Shown: positions 32,770 through 45,010 of the stretch, piece after piece | Position numbering within the stretch: position 1 is the stretch's first letter | How the letters are laid out: the number at the start of each line of letters is the position of its first letter | Program-made: the position numbers and the translations under genes | Assembly (NCBI GenBank): GCA_020721585.1 | Contig: DYMK01000006.1 | Coordinates: forward strand, 27,703 to 74,800 | Reading direction: 5' to 3' | Length of the DNA: 47,098 bases | DNA from: Sulfuricurvum sp. | Lineage (GTDB): Bacteria > Campylobacterota > Campylobacteria > Campylobacterales > Sulfurimonadaceae | The notes under the pieces: generated by a model | The model's database searches: none | Told to the model about the DNA's origin: nothing | Seen by the model: the letters and a program-made list of their open reading frames with translations, nothing else

Positions 32770-33336
32770 TTACCCTTTTCGTGAAAGGAGCATATCACTT
32801 TGCATCCGTATGACCGTTACCACATCAAAAGAACGTCGTTTTAACATTTGATGATACGTATACGCAAAAATAGCGACAAAAATACCCGAAGCAGTCGAAA
32901 TAAGAGCATCCGAAACCCCTATGGCAATAATACTTGTCGTTCCCGCAGAACCACCAATGTGTTTAAACGTATCTAAAATGGAAATAACCGTTCCAAATAA
33001 CCCAATAAAAGGGGTCGTTGATGCAACTACAGACAAAGCGGTCAACCCTTTGGTTGCCTCTTTGGTGGCGGCATAATAGGTTAAATCAAAAAGTGATTGG
33101 GTTAAAGAGGCAGCAGTCTTAACAAAGTGAAACAAAAAAGATGCTTCATTCAAGCGATCCGCTCCCATCAATAACGCTTCAAGGTTTTTATTTTCAACCG
33201 TTATCCATTTATTTAAGGAAAACCAACGATACATAAAAATCCAATTAATCACAATAAAATAGAGAGAGAGAATGATTAAGACACCCAAACTAACTGGGTG
33301 ACTTTTAGTAATAAAGAGAGAAAGAGCAGTAAACAT
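32770..33336 (-). CDS. exbB: ExbB/TolQ-family proton channel protein
   Basis: 188 residues from ATG 33336, just after the atpC stop at 33344; the longer frame to 33396 would overlap atpC in another frame. Three TM helices: one near the N-terminus (VSLGVLIILSLYFIVINWIF), and two at the end containing the conserved MotA/TolQ/ExbB segment LSVVASTTPFIGLFGTVISILDTF and ..ISTASGIFVAIFAYTYH. It makes the motor complex with ExbD to drive TolA. It starts the Tol-Pal gene set directly after the ATP synthase genes. Confidence 0.9.
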   Translation of the reverse strand: MFTALSLFITKSHPVSLGVLIILSLYFIVINWIFMYRWFSLNKWITVENKNLEALLMGADRLNEASFLFHFVKTAASLTQSLFDLTYYAATKEATKGLTALSVVASTTPFIGLFGTVISILDTFKHIGGSAGTTSIIAIGVSDALISTASGIFVAIFAYTYHQMLKRRSFDVVTVIRMQSDMLLSRKG

Positions 33337-33343
33337 AACTTTT

Positions 33344-33739
33344 TTAGTGACTATAGGAATGCGCTGCGGATTCCAATCGGGCAGAGACCGAAGCAATCAT
33401 GGCATGAGAATCAGCAATACCACTAATAAGAGATTTAGCTTCTTCAAGAGCAAGCGCAATTCCACTCTCACTATCACCACGAATAGCAACAGCACCATCA
33501 ACCAAGACGATTACTTTTCCGTTCGCGACTTGAATAACACCCCAGTTAACCACAATGGACTCTTTTTTACCATCTTCTTTGACAACATCAACCACTCCTG
33601 CTTTAAGGAGCGTTGTCAAGGCTACGTGTCCTGCAAGAACCCCAAATTCCCCCTCTTCACCAGGAACCGTTACACTCATAACGGGACCATTGAAAATAGG
33701 GCCACTTGGCGTTAGCACTTCTAAATTTAGAGCATCCAT
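33344..33739 (-). CDS. atpC: ATP synthase epsilon subunit
   Basis: 131 residues. The N-terminal beta-sandwich carries the family stretch VTVPGEEGEFGVLAGHVALTTLLKAG, and the C-terminal helical region is present (ALALEEAKSLI...). It forms part of the F1 central stalk and restrains ATP hydrolysis. It follows atpD within the operon, 20 bases away, with GGAAT ahead of the ATG. Confidence 0.95.
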   Translation of the reverse strand: MDALNLEVLTPSGPIFNGPVMSVTVPGEEGEFGVLAGHVALTTLLKAGVVDVVKEDGKKESIVVNWGVIQVANGKVIVLVDGAVAIRGDSESGIALALEEAKSLISGIADSHAMIASVSARLESAAHSYSH

Positions 33740-33759
33740 TTCATTCCTTTAAAAAGCAA

Positions 33760-36062
<2,303 letters not shown>

Positions 36063-36071
36063 CAAAAATCC

Positions 36072-37589
36072 TTATGCTTGAACGAAAGTAGTTTTAAACT
36101 CTTCGATCGCTTTTTTCATCATCCCCATGGTCTCATCATCAATTTTTGAGGTTGTTCGGATATTCTCAAGAATTTTTGGGTAACTTGCATCGATAAATGG
36201 ATAAAGATCTGCTTCAAATTGAACAACCGCTGAAACGGGAAGATCATCAAGATACCCTTCATTCCCTGCAAAAATAATCAATGCCTGTTTTTCTGCAGGA
36301 ATTGGAGAATAAGGAGGTTGTTTCAATACTTCTACCATGCGTTGACCACGTTCAAGTTGCTTACGACTTACTTCATCCAAATCCGAAGCAAATTGAGCAA
36401 ACGCTTGAAGCTCACGGTATTGTGCCAAATCAAGACGCAAGGTTCCAGCAACTTGTTTCGTTGCTTTAATTTGCGCCGCACCCCCAACACGAGAAACCGA
36501 AAGACCTACGTTAATCGCAGGACGGATACCCGCATTAAACAAATCGGTTTCTAAGAAAATTTGACCATCGGTAATTGAGATAACGTTGGTTGGGATATAC
36601 GCCGCAACGTCACCCGCTTGTGTTTCGATAATGGGCAATGCGGTCAATGAACCTGCACCCAACTCATCATTTACTTTTGCCGCACGCTCCAACAAACGGG
36701 AGTGGATATAGAAAACATCTCCTGGATACGCTTCACGGCCTGGAGGACGACGAAGGATCAATGACATTTCACGATACGCTACTGCGTGCTTGGAAAGATC
36801 ATCATAAACGATCAAACCATGACGTCCAGAATCACGGAAGTATTCACCCATGGTCACACCCGCATACGGAGCAAGGAATTGCAACGCTGCTGATTCAGAC
36901 GCAGAGGAAGAAACGATAATGGTATATTCCATCGCACCCGCTTCTTCAAGACGACGCATAACTTGCGCTATCGTTGATTCTTTTTGACCAATAGCAACAT
37001 AGATACAAATAACACCATTACCTTTTTGATTGATAATCGCATCAAGTGCAACAGTCGTTTTACCTGTTTGACGGTCACCAATAATCAACTCACGTTGACC
37101 ACGTCCAATCGGAACAAGACAATCGATTGCTTTAATCCCTGTTGCCATTGGTTCATGTACCGATTTACGTGCCATAATCCCTGGAGCTTTTTCTTCAATA
37201 AAACGCGTTTGTGTTGTTTCGATAGGTCCTTTGCCATCAATAGGCTCACCCAAAGCATTCACAACACGACCAAGAAGTGCTTCACCAACAGGGACTTCCA
37301 ATAAACGTCCTAGACGCTTAACACTCATCCCTTCACGAAGCAATTTAGCACGACCAAGAACAACAATCCCAACACTGCTCTCCTCAAGGTTCATAGCAAG
37401 ACCTTGTGTCCCATCCTCAAATTCAACCATTTCACCGGCCATAATATTATTAAGACCATAGACTTGAGCAATTCCATCTCCATATGAGACGATTTTACCA
37501 GTTTCATTAATATCTACGTTTAGTTCGAAGTTTTCAATTCGTTCTTTAATAATCGAACTGATTTCATCCGCTTGTACTTTTGCTACCAC
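36072..37589 (-). CDS. atpA: ATP synthase alpha subunit
   Basis: 505 residues. The Walker A is GDRQTGKTT (171-179) and the family signature is [14 protein letters not shown]. It is the regulatory nucleotide-binding subunit of F1, alternating with beta. ATG with AAAGGAG upstream. It lies 22 bases after atpH. Confidence 0.98.
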   Translation of the reverse strand: MVAKVQADEISSIIKERIENFELNVDINETGKIVSYGDGIAQVYGLNNIMAGEMVEFEDGTQGLAMNLEESSVGIVVLGRAKLLREGMSVKRLGRLLEVPVGEALLGRVVNALGEPIDGKGPIETTQTRFIEEKAPGIMARKSVHEPMATGIKAIDCLVPIGRGQRELIIGDRQTGKTTVALDAIINQKGNGVICIYVAIGQKESTIAQVMRRLEEAGAMEYTIIVSSSASESAALQFLAPYAGVTMGEYFRDSGRHGLIVYDDLSKHAVAYREMSLILRRPPGREAYPGDVFYIHSRLLERAAKVNDELGAGSLTALPIIETQAGDVAAYIPTNVISITDGQIFLETDLFNAGIRPAINVGLSVSRVGGAAQIKATKQVAGTLRLDLAQYRELQAFAQFASDLDEVSRKQLERGQRMVEVLKQPPYSPIPAEKQALIIFAGNEGYLDDLPVSAVVQFEADLYPFIDASYPKILENIRTTSKIDDETMGMMKKAIEEFKTTFVQA

Positions 37590-37610
37590 TAGTTTCTCCT
37601 TTCGCGAGGG

Positions 37611-38147
37611 TTAAATTGATTTTAAAATATGTTCTGTCATTTGTGCATTAAGACGACTTTTTGAAAAATCAATTTCAACATTAAGTCCATCCACAACTAC
37701 ACGAACACCATCACACGCCGATTCTACAAATGTCAAAGCGATAGAAGCACCCATTTTGCTCCCCAAATCCTGCGCAATAGAATCAATTGCACCTTGATCT
37801 ATCGTAGACACACTGTAAATTCGACCATTATACACACGTTTCATAGCACCGATTTGACGTTTCAACTCGTGTGCAATAGCAGGAATCAACAACAAACGCC
37901 CATTCTCACCCAAAAGCTTAATGAAATTGACCATTTCATCGCTTTTAAGGCTCTCTACCATCCCCAAAATCAGGTCTGTTTTAGCCGAAGTTGCAATATC
38001 ATTACTGTGCATAATTTGAAGAAATTTAGGTTCTTCAAAAGCAGTTGCCAAAACCGTAAAAAGATCCGAAGCATTATCCAACGAAACAGCATCTAACAAT
38101 GAAACAAGGGATTTAACGTAACGTTTAGCAATCATTTCGTGCTTCAT
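37611..38147 (-). CDS. atpH: ATP synthase delta subunit
   Basis: 178 residues. The N-terminal helical domain (IAKRYVKSLVSLLDAV) and C-terminal region (KMGASIALTFVESACDGVRVVVDG) match the OSCP/delta family, which connects F1 to the peripheral stalk. The start directly follows the atpF stop. Confidence 0.93.
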   Translation of the reverse strand: MKHEMIAKRYVKSLVSLLDAVSLDNASDLFTVLATAFEEPKFLQIMHSNDIATSAKTDLILGMVESLKSDEMVNFIKLLGENGRLLLIPAIAHELKRQIGAMKRVYNGRIYSVSTIDQGAIDSIAQDLGSKMGASIALTFVESACDGVRVVVDGLNVEIDFSKSRLNAQMTEHILKSI

Positions 38148-38663
38148 TTACGCCACCTTCTTTTTCAAAATTTCAACCATAGCATCACTGTTCATACTCT
38201 CATCACTTGCTGACATAACATCTGCCATGATTTCAGTCACTACGCTACGAACCATTTGACGTTTTTCAAGATCCATCAAAGCAATGCTTTGTTTTTCTAT
38301 CAGCTCAGCTTCTTGCTCACCTTGTGCAATAATCTTATCATTCAAGATTTTACACTCTCTCTTCGTTGCTTCATTCAGTTCATTCACAAATTGAATCGCT
38401 TCATCAACTTTTAATTCCGCAGCTTCTTTAAGATGCTTGGACTCACGAAGACGTTCTTGAACTTTTTCAAGCTCACCTGCAATACCTACACTGCGACCTC
38501 CAAAATAACTTTTGATAGGCTCAGCTAAAATGTAGTAAAGGATACCTACAAAGATAAGGAAGTTAATGGTTCGTTGAACAATATCCGTTGAACCTTCATG
38601 TCCAGCATCCGCTCCAAAAAGATACGCACTAAGAACAAAGACGGTTATGACTATTTTACCCAT
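38148..38663 (-). CDS. atpF: ATP synthase b subunit
   Basis: 171 residues. The N-terminal part has a signal-like hydrophobic stretch (VITVFVLSAYLFGADA) and then a second hydrophobic segment (TINFLIFVGILYYILAEPI), which is the membrane anchor; the rest is a long charged coiled coil (QERLRESKHLKEAAELKVDEA...). As part of the peripheral stalk it holds F1 stationary. The extra leading hydrophobic segment, as I recall, is typical of Campylobacterota b subunits and may be a cleaved signal peptide. Confidence 0.92.
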   Translation of the reverse strand: MGKIVITVFVLSAYLFGADAGHEGSTDIVQRTINFLIFVGILYYILAEPIKSYFGGRSVGIAGELEKVQERLRESKHLKEAAELKVDEAIQFVNELNEATKRECKILNDKIIAQGEQEAELIEKQSIALMDLEKRQMVRSVVTEIMADVMSASDESMNSDAMVEILKKKVA

Positions 38664-38672
38664 AGTTCCTCC

Positions 38673-39095
38673 TTATATCTGATGAAGCTTAGCAGAAACT
38701 GCCGCTTGAAATTTAGGTACTTCCAGACGAAGGGTTTCACGCAATTGTGAACGCTCTTCAGCCATCGCCTCTTCGAACTTAGCATACTCTAACGCTAGTT
38801 CAGCACGTTTTGCTTCAATTTTGCTACTCACCAAAAGCTTGGCTTCCATAACAACTTTTTCTCTCATCGCGTGCGCTTGCAACTTGCCATCACTAACGAT
38901 CTTCTCAGCCTGAGCATGAAATGCAGCAATCTCAGCGTCATTGTTACCAACTTCGTCAAGATCTTTTTTAATATCCGCATCCCTTTTTTCCATATAGCTA
39001 AAAAGAGGTTTATAAAGCAAACTATTTAACACAGCAATCAGGACAAGGAAGACAATCAGGGTGCTGACTAACAGCATCGGACTTATATCTAACAT
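38673..39095 (-). CDS. atpF': ATP synthase b' subunit
   Basis: 140 residues: an N-terminal TM anchor (MLLVSTLIVFLVLIAVLNSLLY) followed by a polar coiled coil (KRDADIKKDLDEVGNNDAEIAAFH). With the b subunit it forms a heterodimeric stalk like that of photosynthetic bacteria and chloroplasts. It starts the ATP synthase cluster, 65 bases after parB. The ATG has GGAGG a few bases ahead. Confidence 0.93.
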   Translation of the reverse strand: MLDISPMLLVSTLIVFLVLIAVLNSLLYKPLFSYMEKRDADIKKDLDEVGNNDAEIAAFHAQAEKIVSDGKLQAHAMREKVVMEAKLLVSSKIEAKRAELALEYAKFEEAMAEERSQLRETLRLEVPKFQAAVSAKLHQI

Positions 39096-39160
39096 ACCAC
39101 CTCCTAAAAGTTATGAGATTATACACCTCTTAAATTGAAGGGACAGTTAAACGGAGGGTT

Positions 39161-40009
39161 TTATCCTAAAAGTGTGGACAAAAAAGCATCAATTTGATCG
39201 TTATCGTTAAAATCGATCATCAGTTTTGACCCTTTTTTAGAGCTTTTTAAGCCCATCTTTGCCAACTGAGATTGCAGTTTTTTAAAATCCAATTCAAGGG
39301 AAGATTCTAAAGATAAAGGGGAGAGACGATCAGAAGTTTTCATATTTTTAACCATTTTTTCGACATCACGTACACTTAATTTTTGCCCCATAATCGAATC
39401 AATCAAGAGTGCTTGCTCTTTTTCACCAAGTCCAACAATAATTTTTGCATGACCCGCAGAGATTTTTCCTTCCAGTATCGCTTTTCTCCCTTTGTCTCCC
39501 AATTGTAACAATCGCAAGGTATTGGTAATTTGGGTACGACTTTTATGGACAGTTAAGGAAAGTTGTTCGTGCGTCAACTGATGAACATCAATTAATTCTT
39601 GATACGCTTGTGCCAAATCAATAGCATTTAATTCATCCCGTTGAATATTTTCGATTAGGGCATGCTGACGCATTTGTTCATCGCTAACCGAAACCAAAAT
39701 GGCTTTGATGGTTTTGAGTTTGGCTAATTTACTGGCACGAAATCGTCGTTCACCGGCAATGATGACATATCCATCAATGTCTTCTTTGACGACAATGGGT
39801 TGCAATAGACCATAGGTTTTAATCGATTCGGAAAGTTCCGCTAGAGATTCAGGATCAAAATGTTTTCGGGGTTGATATGGATTGGGACGAATTTTAGACA
39901 ATAAAAGTTCATCAACCCCTGCACGCGAGGGAAGTTCATTTTGGTATGCTTCATCAATTTCACTGAGTAATGCCCCTAAACCGCGCCCTAGTGCAGCTGT
40001 TTTTGCCAT
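39161..40009 (-). CDS. parB: Chromosome partitioning protein ParB
   Basis: 282 residues. The N-terminal nuclease-like/CTPase domain has PNPYQPRKHFD and GERRFRASKLAKL; the central HTH region includes LTHEQLSLTVHKSRTQITNTLRLLQL. The C-terminal dimerisation region is present. It binds parS sites and slides with CTP to form the segregation complex for ParA. It starts 12 bases after parA. No convincing parS site is visible in the window. Confidence 0.95.
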   Translation of the reverse strand: MAKTAALGRGLGALLSEIDEAYQNELPSRAGVDELLLSKIRPNPYQPRKHFDPESLAELSESIKTYGLLQPIVVKEDIDGYVIIAGERRFRASKLAKLKTIKAILVSVSDEQMRQHALIENIQRDELNAIDLAQAYQELIDVHQLTHEQLSLTVHKSRTQITNTLRLLQLGDKGRKAILEGKISAGHAKIIVGLGEKEQALLIDSIMGQKLSVRDVEKMVKNMKTSDRLSPLSLESSLELDFKKLQSQLAKMGLKSSKKGSKLMIDFNDNDQIDAFLSTLLG

Positions 40010-40021
40010 GAAAAACCCTTT

Positions 40022-40804
40022 TTATGCAATGATAGCATACGCCAAATCTTGATACGCTAATGAGCCAGCAGATTTGATATCGTACAAAATAGCAGGTTTT
40101 CCAAAACTGGGAGACTCTGCCAACTTAATATTACGGGGAATAACAATAAATGTATCTTCATCCGATTTGAACAATTTACTGTGAAAATGTTGTTGTAAAT
40201 CGGCAAAAACTTGTCGAGAAAGGTTGTTTTGCGAGCTGTACATGGTAGGTAAAAACCCTTTAATACTGAGCTTTGGATTGATGGTTTTGCGTACCAATTT
40301 GACCGTATTGAGCAATTGTGCCAACCCCTCAAGGGCAAAAAATTCGCATTGGATGGGAATAATCACCGAATTAGACGCAGAAAGGGCATTAATGGTCATA
40401 GGTCCAAGGGCAGGAGGAGAGTCAATGATAACATAGTCATATTCTTCTTTAACTTGGGCAATGGCACGCTTTAAAATAAGTTCTCGCCCTTTGGAATTAT
40501 CGGTATCATAATACTCTTTTTCAATCCCTACCAAACCAATATTAGAAGGAGCAATGAAAAGTGTGGGTAATTGCGTTTTTAAAATAATTTCTCGTAATTT
40601 TTTGGCACCAATCAAAACATGATAAATATTAAACTCATAATTATTACGATGATACCCCAAGGATGTCGTTGCGTTCGCTTGAGGATCAGCATCAATCAAT
40701 AATACCTTTTTACCCGCGACTGCCAACGAGGCAGCTAAATTAACCGCGGTCGTTGTTTTACCAACGCCCCCTTTTTGGTTTGCAATTACAATTACTTCGC
40801 TCAT
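40022..40804 (-). CDS. parA: Chromosome partitioning ATPase ParA
   Basis: 260 residues. The deviant Walker A is [14 protein letters not shown] near the N-terminus; Walker B-like and A' blocks are [13 protein letters not shown] and [17 protein letters not shown]. It binds DNA non-specifically with ATP and moves ParB-parS complexes. Its ATG overlaps the birA stop by four bases. Its position beside atp genes and birA matches the order recalled for Campylobacter. Confidence 0.96.
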   Translation of the reverse strand: MSEVIVIANQKGGVGKTTTAVNLAASLAVAGKKVLLIDADPQANATTSLGYHRNNYEFNIYHVLIGAKKLREIILKTQLPTLFIAPSNIGLVGIEKEYYDTDNSKGRELILKRAIAQVKEEYDYVIIDSPPALGPMTINALSASNSVIIPIQCEFFALEGLAQLLNTVKLVRKTINPKLSIKGFLPTMYSSQNNLSRQVFADLQQHFHSKLFKSDEDTFIVIPRNIKLAESPSFGKPAILYDIKSAGSLAYQDLAYAIIA

Positions 40805-41439
40805 CGTAGGCTAAATATCCTTTGTCCGTTACATTCAAGAGAGCCATCTGTCAATAAAATAGCGTCTTGTAAATTAATCATTGTGTTCATAATGGAGTGG
40901 GTTGAAAAAGATTTACTTCTTTCAAATTCTATCTCGAATTTACTAAATATCTGCTTCCAAGAGGGGTACTTTTCCAAACGATTCAGATAAAGAGGGGTTA
41001 ACGTTTGAGGCATCATGCTAATATCACTAACCCCAAAATTTTCCACCGCGTGTTGAAGGTTTAATCCCATACCACACACCAGCGATTTTCCCACAACTGC
41101 GGTGATAACGCCCCCTACTTTTTGGTCTTCCAGATAAAAATCATTGGGCCATTTAAGCCATATTTGAGACCCTAACTCCATTAAAAGTTCTTTCAAAATC
41201 ATAGCAAAATAGATTGATGAAGATTCTAAGGGTAAATCATGGGGCAAAGCCTCACGCTTCAGTGCTAACGAGATAAAAAGATTGCCCTCTTGACCAATCC
41301 AGTGATTTCCGCGTGATCCAATCCCATGCGTTTGAAGAGTGGCACCCACACACACAGGAGATACAAGTGTATGATTTTTTAATCCTTCGATCACATACCG
41401 TTGTGTCGAATCAATCGTATCAAACCAAACTATTTCCAC
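40801..41439 (-). CDS. birA: Biotin--[acetyl-CoA-carboxylase] ligase, catalytic domain only
   Basis: 212 residues. The biotin/ATP-binding block is reduced to [14 protein letters not shown], matching the GRGRxGR motif loosely, followed by [22 protein letters not shown]. It attaches biotin to the carrier domain of acetyl-CoA carboxylase. The N-terminal helix-turn-helix of E. coli BirA is absent, so it is not a repressor. It starts with GTG and overlaps fmt by 20 bases. Confidence 0.9.
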   Translation of the reverse strand: MEIVWFDTIDSTQRYVIEGLKNHTLVSPVCVGATLQTHGIGSRGNHWIGQEGNLFISLALKREALPHDLPLESSSIYFAMILKELLMELGSQIWLKWPNDFYLEDQKVGGVITAVVGKSLVCGMGLNLQHAVENFGVSDISMMPQTLTPLYLNRLEKYPSWKQIFSKFEIEFERSKSFSTHSIMNTMINLQDAILLTDGSLECNGQRIFSLR

Positions 41440-42331
41440 AGCTCAATCGTTTTCCATTGACGTAATTACTCGCTGATGTCTCTTGCTTAGAAGGGGCTTG
41501 AAGGGTGAGTAAACGAAGAGAGCCTTGGCTACATTGAACCACAATACCATTTGGCTCAATTGCAACAATCTCCCCTGCGTTACCAACACTTTGAGTCTCT
41601 TCTAGCATCATCGCTTTAATTTTAAGCCCTGATTGGGTAAAAATACCCGGCCATGGGGTAAACGCACGATAACGATGGTAAATCTCTTGGGCATTTTCAA
41701 AGGCGATTAGACCATCGGCTTTGGCAATTTTTTTGCAGTGGGATACAGCAGATTCCTCTTGCACGTGGGCAGTACAACGATCCCAATGACGGATAACGTC
41801 CAATGTTAAGTTCGATGCCATTACTGTGAGTCGCTCATACAGTGATTCGACCATCTCATCAGGGTCAATGCTAAGTCGTTCACTTTTAATAATCGCTCCC
41901 GTATCCAACCCCTCATCCATCCACATGGCACTGATCCCACTATGGGTATCATTATTCAACAAAGATTGTTGAATAGGGCTTGCCCCACGATAGGCGGGGA
42001 GAATCGAGGCATGAAGATTAATACACGGGACATAGTCCAAAATGGCTTTAGGGAGAATTTGTCCATACGCAGCGACAATAATGAGATCACACGCAATGGC
42101 TAAAACCTCTTCAATCGTATGAGGATCCCGTAAACGGCTTGGTTGATACACAGGGATTTCATGGCTGTTTGCCAAAACTTTTACGCTCGAAGGGGTTAAA
42201 ACCGCTTTACGCCCTACGGGCTTATCGGGTTGCGTGTAGACCCCAACGACCTCAACCTCCTCTGCTGCAATAAGGGTTTGCAAAATGTGGGTCGCATACT
42301 GGGGCGTTCCCATAAAAAGGACACGGGTCAT
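41420..42331 (-). CDS. fmt: Methionyl-tRNA formyltransferase
   Basis: 303 residues. The formyltransferase fold begins VLFMGTPQYATHILQTL; the catalytic region is LIIVAAYGQILPKAIL with CINLHASILPAYRGASPI. The C-terminal OB-type domain (FTPWPGIFTQSGLKIKAM) binds tRNA. It formylates initiator Met-tRNA. The ATG overlaps proB by four bases. Confidence 0.96.
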   Translation of the reverse strand: MTRVLFMGTPQYATHILQTLIAAEEVEVVGVYTQPDKPVGRKAVLTPSSVKVLANSHEIPVYQPSRLRDPHTIEEVLAIACDLIIVAAYGQILPKAILDYVPCINLHASILPAYRGASPIQQSLLNNDTHSGISAMWMDEGLDTGAIIKSERLSIDPDEMVESLYERLTVMASNLTLDVIRHWDRCTAHVQEESAVSHCKKIAKADGLIAFENAQEIYHRYRAFTPWPGIFTQSGLKIKAMMLEETQSVGNAGEIVAIEPNGIVVQCSQGSLRLLTLQAPSKQETSASNYVNGKRLSCGNSLV

Positions 42332-43095
42332 ACGGTTCCCCCTTGAAAAAGGGTTCCACCACGATGGTGATGATCCAAAAGAAACGATCGGGCATTGGTC
42401 AGATCAAATCCACTGCTTAAAAACATTGCACCCCCCCGCTGAAGGAGAAAATCGGCCGCTTTAAGTTTGGTCACAATCCCACCCGTTGCAAAATCGTGAT
42501 GGGGGGTTACCTCTTTGGTTAATTCCTCGTGGCTAATCACTGCAACATGAGAACGTACCTGCGCATCACTGTGGGTTCGAGGGTCTTTGGTGTAATACGC
42601 ATCAATATCGGATAAAATCACCAACATATCGGCATCAAAATGGTACGCTGCGTAGGCTGAGAGTTGATCATTGTCCCCTAATACCAGCTCTTCGGTGGCA
42701 GTTGCATCATTTTCGTTGATGATAGGGATAACCTCGTGCGCCAAAAGGGTCTCTATGGTATCTTTTACTTTTTGAGACTCCTCTTGGGTATTAAAATTGG
42801 CTGCTGTGACCAAAATTTGGGAGGGGATGAGACCGTAAGGTTCAAATAATTTACGGTATTTTTTCATCAAAATAGGTTGGCCAATGGAGGCCAATGCTTG
42901 CTTATTGGAAAGGATTTTTTTATCCAACTTAAGCTCCGTATAACCCGCGGCCACCGCGCCGGAAGAGACCAAAATCACCTCATACTGTTGTTTTAACTCA
43001 GCGATAAAATCGACCAACGCCCCCATCCGCTCTTTGGCGATTTGATCGTGTTCACTTAAAACGGCACTGCCAACTTTTAACACCAATCGCTTCAT
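42328..43095 (-). CDS. proB: Glutamate 5-kinase, without PUA domain
   Basis: 255 residues of the amino-acid kinase fold: LVLKVGSAVLS at the N-terminus, VSSGAVAAG, INENDATATEELVLGDNDQLSAYAA (in parts) and LSDIDAYYTKDPR. It phosphorylates glutamate in the first step of proline synthesis. The C-terminal PUA domain of E. coli ProB (367 residues) is missing; short forms are common in this group as I recall. Its ATG overlaps the obg stop by four bases. Confidence 0.95.
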   Translation of the reverse strand: MKRLVLKVGSAVLSEHDQIAKERMGALVDFIAELKQQYEVILVSSGAVAAGYTELKLDKKILSNKQALASIGQPILMKKYRKLFEPYGLIPSQILVTAANFNTQEESQKVKDTIETLLAHEVIPIINENDATATEELVLGDNDQLSAYAAYHFDADMLVILSDIDAYYTKDPRTHSDAQVRSHVAVISHEELTKEVTPHHDFATGGIVTKLKAADFLLQRGGAMFLSSGFDLTNARSFLLDHHHRGGTLFQGGTV

Positions 43096-44186
43096 TTTCG
43101 CTCCGAAACGACCATTTGATAAAGTGCATAGGTCAATGGCTTAATATTAAGATTAATCGCCGAAGAGATAGGGACGATGAATGCGGGCAACGTTTGATCA
43201 TAGAAACCCGTATCAAAACTCTCTTGCTCATAGATAGGATATTCGGTGGTAAAGCCAAAACGGCTTTTAGTCACACCCTCTAATCCAACCAAGGTTAAAA
43301 AATGATTGGTTTTTTCGATCACTTCTTCAGGGGTCATCGCATCACAACGGGTCAATGCAATCGCATAATTACGTTCTGCCAAAAGTGCCGAAAAAAGTTC
43401 AAGCTCTTTTTTAAGGGTCTCATATTGGTATTGTAATTCGTGATATGAGGCTAAATCGATCATAAACAAAAGGGTCTTGGTACGCTCAATATGGCGCAAA
43501 AATTTCAGCCCCAACCCTTTACCCTCAGACGCACCTCCGATAATTCCCGGAATATCTGCCATAATGTACGAATCATAATCTATGGTGATTTGACCCAGTT
43601 TTGGCGTGAGGGTCGTAAATTCATAGTTTGCCACTTCAGGACGAGCGTTTGAGACTGTTGAGATAAGGGTCGATTTCCCCACATTCGGAAATCCTACCAA
43701 TCCCACATCGGCAATAAGTTTAAGATCAAGCTTCACCACTCTTACCGTTTCAGGTTCCCCCGGTTGCGCATACATGGGCTTTTGGTTGGTCGAAGATTTA
43801 AAGTGAACATTGCCTAATCCCCCCTTACCACCGGTGAGAAACAATACCTCTTTTCCATCTTCAAGTAAATCCAGTAAAATTTCTCCCGTCTCCACATCCA
43901 CCACTTGAGTTCCAGGTGGGACAATGACCACTAAACGTTCGCCCTGTTTTCCTGCCATATTTGATCCCGCTCCCGGTTGACCTTTGCCAGCTTTGAGGTT
44001 TTTATTCCCTTGGAAGTGGGCAAGAGTATGGGTATTGTTATCTACTCTAAAATAGACATCGCCCCCTTTACCGCCATCGCCCCCATTGGGTCCCCCTTGA
44101 AGAACGTATTTTTCCCGTCGAAAACCAACGCACCCTGCGCCACCTTTACCAGAAGAGAGAGTGAGTTCTACGCTATCATTAAACAT
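43092..44186 (-). CDS. obg: Obg-family GTPase (ObgE/CgtA)
   Basis: 364 residues. The glycine-rich Obg fold is at the N-terminus (SGKGGAGCVGFRREKYV, GGDGGKGGDVYF), the G1 box is GFPNVGKST, the G2/G3 region includes ADIPGIIGGASEGKGLG, and the G4-like TRCD is present. It acts in 50S ribosome assembly and stress control. It is separated from rpmA by about 130 bases that include a terminator, so it heads its own transcription unit with proB, fmt and others. Confidence 0.96.
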   Translation of the reverse strand: MFNDSVELTLSSGKGGAGCVGFRREKYVLQGGPNGGDGGKGGDVYFRVDNNTHTLAHFQGNKNLKAGKGQPGAGSNMAGKQGERLVVIVPPGTQVVDVETGEILLDLLEDGKEVLFLTGGKGGLGNVHFKSSTNQKPMYAQPGEPETVRVVKLDLKLIADVGLVGFPNVGKSTLISTVSNARPEVANYEFTTLTPKLGQITIDYDSYIMADIPGIIGGASEGKGLGLKFLRHIERTKTLLFMIDLASYHELQYQYETLKKELELFSALLAERNYAIALTRCDAMTPEEVIEKTNHFLTLVGLEGVTKSRFGFTTEYPIYEQESFDTGFYDQTLPAFIVPISSAINLNIKPLTYALYQMVVSERK

Positions 44187-44287
44187 TGAATATCCTTAGG
44201 GGTTATTTTCTTAAAATTACATTTTGATCCATTCATCAAAAATACACTGTTAAAAAAAAAGCACTGTTATTTGGAAAAAGTATAAGA

Positions 44288-44308
44288 ACCAAGCACAATG
44301 TGCTTGGT
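44288..44308 (-). terminator. Rho-independent terminator of rplU-rpmA
   Basis: A perfect 10-bp inverted repeat, accaagcaca (44288-44297) and tgtgcttggt (44299-44308), follows the rpmA stop on the minus strand. Downstream on that strand the sequence is T-rich (tcttatactttttcc). This separates the ribosomal protein pair from obg. Confidence 0.75.
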
Positions 44309-44316
44309 GAGAGAAA

Positions 44317-44574
44317 TTAAGCGGCAGGTATTACTGAAACTTGTTTACGTTTTTTATCTTTGCGTTCAAACGCAACAACGCCATCAACCAATGCGTACAA
44401 AGTGTGATCTTTGCCCATACCGATGTTTTTACCTGGGTGAACTTTGGTTCCACGTTGACGGATAATAATATTACCCGCACGTACCACTTCACCACCGTAT
44501 TTTTTGACACCTAATCGACGTCCCGCTGAGTCGCGGTTATTCTGTGTACTACCCTGACCTTTTTTGTGAGCCAT
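44317..44574 (-). CDS. rpmA: 50S ribosomal protein L27 (bL27)
   Basis: 85 residues. The N-terminal [29 protein letters not shown] pattern (in parts) is diagnostic; this tail reaches the peptidyl-transferase centre. There is no cleavable Firmicutes-type leader. It lies 19 bases after rplU and ends with a terminator hairpin. Confidence 0.98.
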   Translation of the reverse strand: MAHKKGQGSTQNNRDSAGRRLGVKKYGGEVVRAGNIIIRQRGTKVHPGKNIGMGKDHTLYALVDGVVAFERKDKKRKQVSVIPAA

Positions 44575-44593
44575 GCTATTCTCCTACTCTCGG

Positions 44594-44902
44594 TTACGCG
44601 TTGATCGCAGTGATACGAACACGTGTGTGATCTCTACGGAAACCACGTTTTACTTTACTGTCTTTACGACGACGTTTTTTGAAAATTACCACTTTACGGT
44701 CACGACCCTCATTGATCACTTCGGCCATAACAACGGCACCCTCTACAAATGGAGTACCCGTACGAAGTTCGCCGTTATTCACCGCAAGAACTTCTTTGAT
44801 TTCGATGGCAGTCTTAGGATCAAGTCCCATTTTATCGAACAAAAGGATATCACCCTCTTGAACTTTGTACTGTTTACCACCATTTTTAATGATTGCGTAC
44901 AT
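44594..44902 (-). CDS. rplU: 50S ribosomal protein L21 (bL21)
   Basis: 102 residues from ATG 44902 ([14 protein letters not shown]), with AGGA six bases ahead; an ATG two codons earlier is less well placed. The conserved [10 protein letters not shown] and the C-terminal [22 protein letters not shown] (in parts) identify it. It binds 23S rRNA in the 50S subunit. Confidence 0.98.
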   Translation of the reverse strand: MYAIIKNGGKQYKVQEGDILLFDKMGLDPKTAIEIKEVLAVNNGELRTGTPFVEGAVVMAEVINEGRDRKVVIFKKRRRKDSKVKRGFRRDHTRVRITAINA

Positions 44903-44939
44903 TAGCATTCCTTACCTATAAGTCTACAAAAAGTTGCGA

Positions 44940-44945
44940 ATTGTA
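44940..44945 (-). promoter_or_regulatory. Predicted -10 box for rplU-rpmA
   Basis: TACAAT on the minus strand, preceded by TTTGGA, 37 bases ahead of the rplU start. It fits the usual Campylobacterota -10 with AT-rich sequence upstream. Confidence 0.5.
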
Positions 44946-45010
44946 TCCAAACAATATTTAAGCTTAAATTAAAATGGAAAGAGAATTTTCAAACCACCCC
45001 TAAAAACCCC

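Noticed and set aside
33345-33715. Overlapping reading frames on the opposite strand of atpC and other core genes
   Set aside because: They are shadows of well-supported genes, with no ribosome-binding sites and no recognisable domains.
44187-44287. Structured RNA or riboswitch ahead of obg
   Set aside because: The region shows only A/T runs and a repeated aacagtg; no known riboswitch core or stable fold was seen apart from the rpmA terminator.
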